Part shown: positions 1 to 10,773 of the stretch, piece by piece
Numbering within the stretch: position 1 is the first letter of the stretch
Layout of the letters: each line of letters begins with the position of its first letter
Assembly (NCBI GenBank): GCA_033725935.1
Contig: MU867132.1
Location: 62,001-126,000 of the forward strand
Source: Cladorrhinum sp. PSN259
Lineage: Eukaryota > Ascomycota > Sordariomycetes > Sordariales > Podosporaceae
DNA: 64,000 bases
Direction: 5' to 3'
Position numbers and translations under genes: made by a program
Notes under the pieces: generated by a model
Told to the model about the DNA's origin: nothing
The model's input: the letters and a program-made list of their open reading frames with translations, nothing else
The model's database searches: none

Positions 1-29
1 GTGCTGGTGTGTGTCCAGGAGTAGACAAG

Positions 30-2006
30 ATGGATACCCTTCTGTAAGTTGATGCTTTAATTATCTCTGGACCAATTCATTACGGCCATATGGAAGCCTA
101 CCTGCTATCTACCGCACCGGCATCGACAAACCTAGATATACACCTTGCTAACGTCCAGTATCAGGACAGCCGAGCTTGCGGTCAACGCGCCTCGGTACCG
201 CCGCAAAAGCTCAACCTTCATTGATGGCATTCATGATGTTCCTGCTGAGCAAGGCAACCTGGCGCCGGCCCAACTGTACAGTACCATGTCCGGCAGGCTC
301 TTTCATTCTGGAAGAATCGCAATCGTCATGGTTGGCCTTCCGGCTCGTGGCAAAACGTATAGTCCAATCGTATCTTTGTCTACAAATGCCTTAACTAACA
401 AAACTAATAGCCACATTTGTGTCTCCATGGCTCGATATCTTTCATGGTATCTAAAGCCCCACTTGCGCACCTCGCCAACTAGCATGAGACTAATATGTAT
501 CACAGGCTTGGAGTGAAGACTCGTATTTTCCACCTAGGTGACTACCGACGTGCCACAGTTGGCCAAGGAGGCCATGTTCCGCAGGATTATTTCTACCCCA
601 ACGCATCCCCGGCTTCAGTTATGCTTCGTCAGAAAATCCTCAAGAAATGCAGAGAGGACATTTACGGCTGGCTCAACCATGAAAATGGTCAGGTCGCCAT
701 TTATGATGCCGTGAATCCCACTGCCAGTGGCCGCCGTGCACTCGCAAGGGAGTTTGCCAAGCACGATGTTCAGGTGAGGCCCCCCGTGTCGACGGCCTTG
801 ACTCTTGGAAAGCCATACCCTCTAATACTAGCGACAGACTCTCTTCATTGAATCATATGTCGATGATCAGGAGATCTTGAAAGAAAACGCACGAAATGTC
901 AAGATATCATCACCTGACTTCCACGGCATGGACCCTGATGAGGCCGCCCAGCGCTATCTGAAGCGCATTGAGACAAAAATTCCGGTATTTGAGACGATGC
1001 AGGAGGAAGAGCTCAACTACATCAAAATGATCAATGCTGGCCAAGCATTCTACTACAACAACGTCAGCTTCAACTACCTTTCTCATCGGATTGTTTTCTA
1101 CCTGACCAACTTGCATATCAAATTCAGGACCACTTTCTTCGTCCGAGCCGGCACTGCCACCGAAGATGACTACAAAGCCGATGCACCGCTGTCCGAAGAA
1201 GGATGGGCATATGCTCACACCATGACCGAGTCACTTCTAAGACATCGCGAACAAGAGCGTCAAGCATCCATTGAGCAAGGGGGCCTTGACCTTCCGTCAC
1301 GTCCACTGACAATCTGGACATCCACACGCCTGCGAACCATCCAAACGGCTGAACCACTAAGAGAATTGGGATACAAGGTGAAACAGCGATCCCAAATGAG
1401 TCAAATCAACCCCGGTGTGTGCGAGAAGCTGTCAGAACGGGCAATCCGCAATTTATATCCGGAGGAAGTAGAAAAGCATGAGCTAGACCCCTACCATCAC
1501 CGCTACCCACGAGCAGAGGTGAGAAGACTCGAAAAACCCTTAAAGTCCTCATTACGGGTTGTCTAACAGTCCTTTAGTCCTACCACGATCTGGCCGTTCG
1601 TCTTGAACCCATCATTCTGGAGTTGGAGCGCGAGCAAAATGACCTCTTGATTATTGCTCACGAGAGCGTCTTGCGCGTACTTTACTCTTACCTGATGCAT
1701 TGCAGCACGAGGGACATTCCGAAGCTCAAGTTTCCCAGGGACGAGATTATTGAGATTATACCAGCGGCATATCAAAACGAGGCAAAGCGCATACATATCC
1801 CTGGTCTCGACCCTAGGATGATACCAGGCTCACCTGAGGACATCCGAATCCCAGTGCCTGATACCATCACTCAGCTCTCCCCAATTCCAGGTATGAGCAG
1901 CCCCATGGACGCCGCCTCTCCTGAAAATGTCACTATGCGGCCACCGGAGAATATTGCGAACACGGCCAAGGAGATGGTCTCTGACAAGGCGGCCGATGAG
2001 GATTGA
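30..2006 (+). CDS. 6-phosphofructo-2-kinase (PFK26-like), bisphosphatase domain inactive
   Basis: The family makes fructose 2,6-bisphosphate, the cytosolic activator of glycolysis. Proposed exons are 30-43, 159-356, 411-446, 506-773, 838-1518 and 1578-2006, giving 541 residues. The introns are 54-115 bp with GT-AG ends, and the reading frame is continuous across all of them. The kinase half has a Walker A motif (GLPARGKT, split by intron 2) followed by RYLSWLGVKTRIFHLGDYRR. The phosphatase half keeps the GVCEKLSE region, the RYPRAESYHDL segment and the second histidine (IIAHESVLR). The catalytic RHGE, however, reads RAGT, so histidine and glutamate are both missing. I infer a kinase-only enzyme, like yeast Pfk26, where the same histidine is replaced. 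The ATG at 30 sits in a 14-bp exon close to the window edge, so the true 5' end could lie upstream. Confidence 0.85.
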
Positions 2007-2416
2007 GAAATAATACTGATGGGGAAGGGGCAGATATTTTTATTACGAATCAATGATTATGGAAAGCTTTTTTTGGCTCAGTGGATATGTTTTTCTAGAT
2101 AACTGGAGGATGCCGTAAAGGGTCAGTCACTTCTCTGTTTATTTCTCGACGGGAAAGGTAGCAATATGACGTTAATGCCCCTATCTCGCTGCTACCCTCC
2201 TCAAAGAGTGCCCCTGTTAATAAACCCCCTAACCCTGATGCTGGTTGCTTTGTTTCGGTGCAATGACGTCGCACAGGGCGCGGGAGAAATGACCCCGCGA
2301 CACGCTCCAAACACCCCCGCAATTGAGACGGAGTCCTGTCCGGTCAATTCAATAGGCAAGGTACGAAGTACAACCCCGCTGAAGCAAGTTCAGAACTGCA
2401 ATCCAAATATTTCATC
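2007..2416. other. Intergenic, PFK2-like 3' side / MAT2B-like promoter
   Basis: About 410 bp between two plus-strand genes. It holds the 3' flank of the first and the promoter of the second. I see no conserved element and no further gene. Confidence 0.5.
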
Positions 2417-3586
2417 ATGAGCACCAGAACTGCACTTGTCACCGGAGCTACTGGACTTCTGGGGAGACAAGTTGTCAAGGCGTTTGCCAAGAATGATTGG
2501 GCTGTCAAGGGCACTGGTTTCTCTCGTGCCGATGGCACCTCGATTCTCAGGGTTGACCTCGGAAGCTCCGACGAGGTGAAGAAAGCGCTGGATGATGTGA
2601 AGTGAGTGCTACCCTTTTCCCTGCAGGCAGAGCTATTTTGATATTCTCTACCCCTGTGTGCATACAGCAGACTTTTTAACATTCTGGGTCGGCACAAGGC
2701 CAGAAGTTGTTGTTCACTGTAGGTTTCTTCTCTGTCCCTCCCGGCTTGTATTGACTCCCGAATCCGTTAGGCGCGGCGAATCGCTTCCCAGACAAGGTAG
2801 ACAAAGATCCCGAGGGCACACGAATAATCAATGTCGAGGCCTCCCGGTCGATTGCACAGCTCTGCGCTGAGAGATCTATTCTGTTGATATACATCTCAAC
2901 CGATTATGTCTTTCCTGGAAAACCGGGTGATGCGCCTTACGAAGCGGACGCCGAGCCTGCACCAACCAACCTGTATGGGCAGACCAAACTTGATGGAGAG
3001 CGGGCAGTCCTGAATGAGTTCAAGGAGGCAGGCAAGGAAGGACTAGGCGTTGTGCTGCGGGTACCCGTTTTATATGGGCCAGCAAACAGCAACGCAGAGA
3101 GCGCAGTAAATTGTTTGATGGACTCTGTCTTGAAGGCTCAACAAGAGGGTGCCAAGATTAATATGGATCATTGGGCGCTGAGGTTCCCTACAAACACCGA
3201 AGACGTCGGAAGGGTCTGTCATGGTGGGTAACCCGGCTTTGTTGACATTTTTTCTTGATATCGAAACTGACATGGTCAACAACAACACAGACATCGCCGT
3301 AAAGTATCTTGAGACAAGCGATAAGTCCACATTGCCTCGGATTCTTCAATTCTCTAGTGAGGATAAGTGGACAAAGTATGAGATATGCCAGTTTTTTGCA
3401 GAGGTCAATGGGTTGCCGATAACTCGCATCGAGGCAAATACCGAGGGCAACGAGCCCAATGCCAGCGTACAGAGACCGTATGATTGCCATCTTAGCACCA
3501 AGGCTTTGAAGGACTTGGGAATCAACGTGGCAACGCAGGACTTCGTTGGGTGGTGGAAGAGGGAGTTTAGGGCCTTCCGCCACTAA
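2417..3586 (+). CDS. MAT2B / RmlD-type NAD(P)-binding reductase
   Basis: Exons 2417-2601, 2699-2718, 2771-3223 and 3291-3586 give 317 residues, the usual size for this family. The N-terminus carries the Rossmann signature VTGATGLLGR. The short-chain-dehydrogenase-like active site is visible as YISTDYVFPG followed by NLYGQTK (YxxxK). A RmlD substrate-binding region follows (VVLRVPVLYGP, then RFPTNTEDVGRVCHDIA). In animals this family is the regulatory beta subunit of methionine adenosyltransferase. In bacteria it is dTDP-4-dehydrorhamnose reductase. The fungal proteins are normally annotated as one or the other, and the sequence does not settle the substrate. Exon 2 is only 20 bp but is needed to join the EVVVHCAAN motif. 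The gene follows the PFK2-like gene in the same direction with no sign of co-transcription. Confidence 0.8.
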
Positions 3587-4172
3587 GAATTTATGTTGGG
3601 ACCCGGTCTCGGGTGTTGCCCGCCTGAGCATCCCAACGGATGTGGTTGTTACTTGTTAGGTTCCCCGTTGCTCACTTTTGGTTAGAGGAAGCAAAGAACT
3701 TGGTCGATCCCCCACCATTAATCATGCAAACCAAGAATTGCGTGCCGCTCGAGAATTGTATGTAAATATCTTGACACGCCTGATGATGTTGGAGATGGGG
3801 ATGGATGTTGCTAGGGAAGCCATCACCGGAAAAGAGATAACTGTCTGAGCACTGGAAAGAAGGTTCCGTTCCGCTGTCATGAAGATGCCTTGTCCGTGCA
3901 CCGTATTGCTTCCTGAAATACCCTTGGGGTGTTGAAGCCTGTCGACGCCATCGTTGGGATCTCGAGAATGTGGGCTTATCGCAAACACTGGCGATGTCCC
4001 CCAACCTGGTCCCATTCCGCATCTTTTTCTGTTTTCTCTTGACCCCCTGCCCTGGGATATGAACTCCACTGTGCATACTGAGTAGTACATTCAGTTAGAC
4101 TTCAGACCGCCATGTCGGTATCCAGTTGTTTTTGTTTGTCTATGGCGGGGATCACGAGAAGCTTATTATTCT
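3587..4172. other. Intergenic between MAT2B-like and RA-PH genes
   Basis: About 590 bp. I find no supported coding exon or RNA gene. It probably contains the 3' end of the reductase transcript and the promoter of the next locus. Confidence 0.45.
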
Positions 4173-5240
4173 ATGGTGTGCCGGGAACCTTCTTTGGCCA
4201 AAGACTTTGCAATTCGGCGACCAAAGTGGAATAGTCTGACGAGGAGAAAAAAACGCATGCAGACAGAAGCCACCCACATCTTCACCGCAAGCCAGGTTGG
4301 ATGCAAGAAGCCTGTCCAGTGCGATCGATCTCGTCGACCCCGACACATTGGTTGGTGTCGGTTATCTCAGCGTGCATCCAGACTCCACCTTTAAACCCTG
4401 AACCGCTGAAGGTCCCCGCTGTGCGCAAGCTCGGCAGCCGGCGAGGATCCGGAGATCGCTCCAGCAGCTCAACTCCCCGGTCGCGACGGTCCGCCAAGCA
4501 CTTGCGGAGTCCCACGCCGCCTGGAAGAGTGGGTGCCAAGCTACCCAAGCTTGTCTAAGTGGTCCCGCGCTATGTCAGCCACCAACACCATCGTCGCGCA
4601 ATAACCCCCAGATCAGCTTCCGCTATACCCACTATGCGCCGACGGACTCGCCAGAGCACAGCTAGTCGACAAGACGTGCAGTAGTCGACGACGGCTAGCT
4701 GGGCCTTTTCCAGCACGCTAGCATCGGGAAGGGGGGCAATGGGAGTGGTTGGGATTGGCGGGTTTAGCAGTTTCAGCAATTATTGGGGACTTGGACCTGT
4801 CCCTGAACCTGCTGGACGACGGAGGTTCCGGTCGCTCACTTCGTTGTTGGAGGAAGTGTTGGCACGGGCAACAGCAGCGGTTGAAGGGGACGGGGATGTG
4901 GCTGGTGACTCCAGAAAGTCGGACCGCCAGCAACCTCAACCTCCACCGTCACCAAGAAAAGAAGAGTGCCCTCTCAACACCGATGACGTGGTGAACCAAA
5001 AGTTGGACTCGGGCTTGTTGGCCGAGACTGGGAATCATAACTCGCTTCGCACGGTTGACCCGCCGCAACATCACGTTCCCGTGAAGCTTACTTCCCTGTC
5101 CCGTGAATCGAGCGAACCCGTCACCCCGCCTATAGGTGCGGCACTTGGTAATAAGACGGCGGTTACCCCAGCTCCCGAGCTTCTTAATGCCATTGCCCTC
5201 AATCAAGCGGCCATTGACAAGAATCTGAAGCTAGACTCCT
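4173..5240 (+). pseudogene. Frame-broken 5' part of the RA-PH gene
   Basis: Coding-like peptide runs jump between frames here and no GT-AG intron joins them cleanly. After an ATG at 4173 (frame 0) come: a frame-1 run at about 4246-4398 containing DLVDPDTLVGVGYLSVHPD; a frame-2 run at about 4391-4555 containing EPLKVPAVRKLGSRRGS and ending at a TAA; a frame-0 run at about 4782-4830 containing GDLDLSLNLLDDGGSG; and a frame-2 run at about 4826-5240 containing SLTSLLEEVLARATAAVEG and LNAIALNQAAIDKNLKLDS. The intact frame 1 then takes over. Two of the breaks fall in short homopolymers (A7 near 4246 and CCC at 4396-4398), and a third is near a G4 at about 4779-4782. The runs read in one order and look like a single N-terminal region. 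Either the 5' end has decayed or this segment carries sequence errors. Confidence 0.5.
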
Positions 5241-8036
5241 GCCTTTACATACGCACCTCTCGCCCAACTTTCCGTCGTCCATCTCCGAACATAGCGCCCT
5301 ACACGGACAACGACAGCAACCTCAGTTGTATGAAAGGAGTAGGGAGGTGGCACAACTAAAAATCGAAACGGACGGGATCCTTGCCTGGCCCGAACAGCAA
5401 CCACAGCACCCAGACCAGGAATCAAACCGCCAACTGCTGATGCAACATTCCATGCAGGTATCCGCGTCCGCGGCGCCCCCCTCGCCTTCAACCCTGTCAC
5501 CAATTTTGGCCAGGACACTGAGCCCAGTGTTCGAGAAGTTTTCCCGTCTCATACGGCGCCGGACTGCAAAGCGATGTGCGAAGGTCAACGCTTCTTCGCC
5601 CAAATCATCTTCTTCTGAATCGCAACAATCTCCCACCACCCCTCTCTCGCCAACTTCATCACCCCCGTCATTTGGCACGCCAGACACGGTCCTTTCTGCA
5701 GGGCAGCAATCTGCCACTGCGTCAGCGACAATGCCTCACAGCAAATCAACAGAAGTTGGCGGCCGGGGTATTGTCCCCCAAATTGATGCCCCGCGAGGCG
5801 CAAGTAGGGTAAGTGGAGCTAGTCCGATTGATGGTGTTATTCATTGTTTTATTATCAGAAAAATTTCCAACAACACAGGGCTCGCTAACACCCATTACAG
5901 CATGTCGAGATTCTATGTAAAGGAGTAACTGTGGATGTCCCCATAACCAATGATACGACCGTGCGCCAGGTTTTAGAGGAATTGCAATCAGCGGGACAGC
6001 CAATCAACCCAGACACCGCAGTGATTACCGAACAATACAGCAGACTGGGGATCGAGAGACGACTTAGACGCGAGGAGCGCATTCGAGATGTCTTATCCAG
6101 TTGGGGAACTGAGAAGGATAATGCCCTGGTTCTATCGTCAGACATCCGCCCAACCGACAGGGAATTGGATCTTAGCTCTGTCGCCAAACGTGACGAACCA
6201 CACGAAGGCTTCGTTGTTTATATGTACTTTCTCCGTGGACCACATAAATGGAGCAAGCGATACATTCATTTGTACGAGAGCGGACAGATGAGCTCATCCA
6301 AGAAGGAAAAGCCCAGAAATGGAGACAAGGACCTAGTTAATATCTGCCATCTTTCCGATTACGATATCTACACTCCGACCGAAGCCCAGATGAGGAAAGT
6401 ACTCAAGCCACCCAAGAGATACTGCTACGCCATCAAAAGCCAACAGAAGGCCACCACTTTTGAGAACACCAGCAACTATGTGCTTTTTTTCTCCACCGAC
6501 GATGGCAGCACAGCGCAGAAGTTCCGGTCCCGGGTCCAAGCCTGGAGAGGTCGGTACCTAGCCAACAAACTTGAACTACACAAGAAGAAGGAAGAGAAAT
6601 CTCCACAAATCATTTCGGCTTCACACCAACCTAGGAGGGTCTCGAGAGATGTCGGGAGAGGGAACAATGGGTATAGCAGCAGGGTCTCGATGGACGGACC
6701 AAACGGGACCAACGAGCCTCTCGTCGACGTCAGGCGGATGAACAAGCCACTCGATGACTGGACGTCCGTCGATAAATCGATAGCCACGACAGAAATCGTT
6801 GCTCCCAAGCCGATGCCAGCAACACAGGCAGCACTCATCGAAGCTAATGCCGCTGCGTTTGCGGCAAACGGTTTACTTGGCAATGCGTATGAGGAACGAA
6901 GACAACAAGCCCGAAAGGAAGAGAAGATGGCAGCGCAGGCCCAATATGACGGTACATCTCCCGTCCTTCCATTTTCCGAGGGTCCGACTCTCCTGAACCA
7001 AAAAGCAACGCTGCAGATCGCCCCTCCTACCTCTCCCAAGGCTGACTATGCGCCCCGAGCTGAGCGACAACCGTCTCAACAAATGATGCCTCAACAGATG
7101 ATACCCCAGCAGCAAGTACTGCCTAGCAAGACAGGAGGTTGGTTCCCTTCTGCCGCGGAGCATTCGGCTCAGCAGCGGGCTATCCCGAACCCACCCCAAC
7201 AAACGATACCAATTGGTCGAAGGCCTAGTGTATCTTCACGGATGCCGGCACGGGCAATGTCGGTTTCCCAGCATAGGGGAGGTGGGTATGGAGGCAGCGT
7301 CGTGGATCATCATCGTCGTTCTATACAGCCACAACCTCTCGTCGATTTGACTCCTGAATTTGTCGAGGCACCTCAGTGGTCCCGTGAAGGAAGAGGGAGG
7401 GGAGTTCGCGCGCCGGAGGGTAGCAAGCTTGTCGATCTAGCCACTGGGCCACTGATGGTTCCGGGTCGGAATTTACCAGATAGTCCTCCCAAGGCTTTGA
7501 TCCATCGACGGGAGGTGCCTGTGGTACCTGCTCAGACTTTGTTGCAGCAGCAGGAGTCGAAGGTTCAACAAGGCGTAAGACCGACGACGAGCAATGGGGC
7601 GGCGGGGCTGGGCAGGAGAGGAACGGTGAAGAGTACCGGTATGGGTGGTGGTACTATTGGCGGTACTAGGCCCGGAACTTCTGGTAGTTATGGTCAGGTA
7701 CAAGGTGGGTTAATAGGTGGGGAAAGTAATCTGAATGGTAGGACGAGGGGGGTGAGTATGGGATTTGGTGGTGGTGCTGTTGGTGCTGGTGGTGCCGGTG
7801 GTGTTGGTGGTGAGTGGAATGACAGGTCGCAGGGAGGGCAGCAGTACAGTGGTGTTGAAAGCTGGGTAAAACAGCAGAGGGTGTCCAGGTCCAGGGGCAT
7901 GAGCGTTAATGTTGGTGGTGGTGGTGGTGGTGGTGGTGGTGCTGGCCCTATTCCAATTCCTGGTGCGGAGGAGAGACGGGGTGCCTTGAAGGTTGTTGGT
8001 GGAAGGGGGAGGAACGGGAGTATGATGTCCCAGTAG
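5218..8036 (+). CDS. RA and PH domain signalling protein (intact part)
   Basis: The frame is open from 5218 to 5808, then a 92-bp GT-AG intron, then 5901-8036. The first ATG inside the intact frame is at 5440, which would give 834 residues. A Ras-association-like ubiquitin fold starts at the second exon (HVEILCKGVTVDVPITNDT, DNA about 5901-6140). A PH domain follows (EGFVVYMYFLRGPHKWSKRY to the FRSRVQAWRGRYLANK helix, about 6205-6570). This RA-PH tandem resembles the Grb7/MRL (RIAM, lamellipodin) architecture and suggests a membrane-bound Ras/Rap-type effector. The last about 450 residues are disordered, rich in Q, S, P and G, with a (GGT)n glycine tract near 7915-7940. The upstream segment at 4173-5240 looks like the rest of its N-terminus but is frame-broken, so the real start is uncertain. 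Confidence 0.75.
7913..7940 (+). repeat. GGT microsatellite encoding a glycine tract
   Basis: A perfect run of GGT codons inside the disordered tail of the RA-PH protein. Such tracts vary in length between strains by slippage. The frame is unaffected by whole-codon changes. Confidence 0.8.
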
Positions 8037-8908
8037 AATCCTGCTTTGTTTCTGTTTCTTGGTTAGCTGGTTCAGGGTCCTCGTTGGATACTGGTCGTTC
8101 TCTTAATTCTTTCTTTGGGTCAGTCGGTTGGAGTTTCGGTTAGTGGTCGGTTGTCCTTTTCATTTTTCTTCTCTAGGGTTTGAAGTAGTTGTTTCTTGGT
8201 GGTCTTGGTTTGGCTACTGGTCGTTCTTTTTATTCTTCTCTTTGGGTTCTGTTGGAAGTTTCGTTATCTTTGGTGTTTTGGTTTTTCGGTTCCTTTTTTT
8301 CCCTCGGGGTCTGTGGTTTAATTCGGTTTGGTCTTATTGATTGAAATGTCCCGTCTGACGAATTGGTTGGGTAAAAGAAACTCAGTGGTAATTGGCGGTT
8401 AACAAACAACAACCTTGGGGTGGTGGTGTGAGCGAAAAGGAAGGAGTGGAACGGATACCGGTACCGGGGAACTGGGAGGCTGCCAAGTGTGTCCAGACTT
8501 TAATACCCTTACAGCAAAAAGGCTGGGTCGTCGGACGAGGGTGTCCTCTTTCGTCCTCTTTTTCACAGAGAGAGACTAGGAGTTGTTGGAATCAAGTTAT
8601 TTATTAGATGATACCAAGAAAAAAGATGTTGGTAAACGAGGAGCAATTGAAACCCCGAAAAAAAAGAGATATTGCTGACAATAAATTCATTTTCGGTTGT
8701 CTTTTGAACTTTTGTCTTATTACTTTTTTTTTTCATTTTGTATAAATCCCACCACCATTTTTTGTTCCCCTCTTCGCCCGACAGCTAGATAACTTAAACA
8801 TGTTATTTTGACTTTGAACTGTCAAGTCCGCTTGAAAGAACTGGCTTTTAGCAAACGAAATAATTAAATTTCATCTATTTATTAATAAATGAAGTGATAG
8901 AAACTCAT
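8037..8908. other. Convergent intergenic, T/G-rich, with imperfect repeat
   Basis: About 870 bp between the RA-PH gene and the converging FPS gene. The plus strand is rich in T and G. Two related segments begin TACTGGTCGTTCT at 8089 and 8215, 126 bp apart, and stay similar for about 55 bp, so an old tandem duplication is likely. No supported gene is present. Confidence 0.5.
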
Positions 8909-10012
8909 TTATTTACTGCGCTTGTAGATCTTGGCAAGGAAGGTCTCGAAAACACCCTTCTTGAGACCGTCGGACTCGTCAATCTTGTCAATACGGTCGC
9001 GGATCTCAACGACAAACTTCTCTTCGTAGTCGCGGTAGATCTTCTCGAGGTTGAGGTCGTCGTACAGCTTCTTGATGACAGCCTCCTTGGACTTGTCCTT
9101 GCGGCCGTAGTTCTCCTCGAGGATCTTGCGCTGCTCGGGGGTAACAATGGCCAAGGCCTGGTTGACGAGCCACGAGCACTTGTTGTCCATGATGTCGGTT
9201 CCGATCTTGCCAATCTGCTCGGGGAGGCCAAAGTTGTCGAGGTAGTCGTCCTGAATCTGGAAGTATTCGCCCATGGGGATGAGGATGTCCTCAGCCTGCT
9301 TTAGGTTGCCCTCAGTGGCGGGGGTATCGAGGAGGAGGAGAGCGAGGGCGACGGGAAGGTAGAAGCTGTAGTATGCCGTCTTGTAGATGACAATGAAGGA
9401 GTACTTGCGCATGCTGAAGTTGTCAAGGTTGACGACGTCCTCAGGGGCGGTGAGGAGATCGCAGAGCTGGCCGAGCTCGGTCTGGTAGGTGACCTCGTGG
9501 AAGAGCTCAATGAAGTCGACGTAGCGAGGGTGGTCGCGGAAGTACTTCTTGAGGAGAATGTAGATGAAGGACTCGAGAATGAAGGCGTCGTTGATGGCAA
9601 TCATGCCGACTCCCTCGTGGCGGTACCAGCAGGGCTTGCCGCGGCGGGTGATGGAGCTGTCCATAATGTCGTCCGAGACGAGGAAAAAGGCCTGGAGGAG
9701 CTCGGTGAGCCAACCGAGTGTGGCGGCCTTGAAGTACTCATCTTCGCTCAGGGGGCGGCCGAGTAGGAGGGAAACAGAGTCCGGGACGGACATGCCCCGA
9801 TTGCACTTGCCACCGACGGCATTGACATTGAGGGACTGTTAGACAGAGGTCAGAATTGCATGGCCCGTGAAGTGAATTAGGCATCTACATACCTGCTTAT
9901 ACCAAGCAAGCTCCTTCTCGGGAAGGTTGTACTTCTTAGCATGCTCAAGAAGGACCTCCTCGAGCTTGGGGAAGACGGACTCGAATTCCTGGATGGTGGT
10001 TTGCTTGGCCAT
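8909..10012 (-). CDS. Farnesyl diphosphate synthase
   Basis: It condenses IPP with DMAPP and then GPP to make farnesyl diphosphate, the branch point to sterols, dolichol, ubiquinone and prenylated proteins in the cytosol. Exon 1 (9893-10012, 40 codons) and exon 2 (8909-9835) are joined by a 57-bp intron with a GTATGT donor, giving 348 residues, the normal length. Both Asp-rich Mg-diphosphate motifs are present: the first is DDIMD (after FFLVS, with RRGKPCWYR just downstream), and the second is DDYLD (after GEYFQIQ). The C-terminal KIYKRSK basic tail, which closes over the substrate, is intact. The yeast orthologue is ERG20. It is divergent from the APC8 gene, with about 760 bp of shared upstream sequence. 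Confidence 0.96.
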
Positions 10013-10773
10013 TTTGACTGTGCTATGTTTTTGCTAATTTGGGCAGCTATGGTCAGCATTTAACGGTCAAGGGAGAAGGATAGACAGGGAACCGGATGGA
10101 AGTTGGCATATTGGGTTTCAGAAGGACATGTACAACCTACCTTTAGGAGGGGCAAAAGGCTGTGGTCTTATTCGAGGTTACACAGAATGAGGACCCCTGA
10201 TAAAAAAAAAGAGCAATTGAGGAAGAACAATCTGCAATCTTGTTCGTCAGGAGGTGTCGACGAGAATCTCTCGGGTTCGCCCACTTAACTCAGATCTGGG
10301 CAATCAAACGAAAGCCGCGCTGGCGGGGTAACACTGCTGCCCATTTCAACGTGGACCCCTCCTTACCCCTTTGTTAGTGGGGTGAATCGGATTGCTATTG
10401 TCACGATAAGCGTGATAAGAGAACCCTGAGGACTGAATTTCTGGGGCGGTGAAGGGCCCAAGCCAAGCAACGTGGAAAGCAAGCTGCCCGGGCTTCACCC
10501 CCGCGGACGCGCTTCCAGGTTTAGCAGTAAACTTGCAAGAGGCGCGTCGATTCCCACCACAGACAAACAGCCCCTCCACTGAAGAGCATGTTCAGTTTGC
10601 GGCAAAGTCTCGTGCGATTGCATTCGGCATTCATTTTTGGACTCGATTGACTGACCGCTTTATTTTATTTTCGCTCGAGATACGGAATCCATCACGTCAA
10701 CATTAGCTCGCTTAGTTAGCATATATCGGGCCAAGGATTAAAGTCGGGACTATTATCAATCGGATAGCCCACC
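10013..10773. promoter_or_regulatory. Divergent promoter region, FPS / APC8
   Basis: About 760 bp drive FPS leftward and APC8 rightward. Two CCCCT pentamers at 10356-10360 and 10366-10370, one helical turn apart, match the core of the stress response element bound by Msn2/4-type zinc fingers. That they are used is only inference. No gene is seen. Confidence 0.4.
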
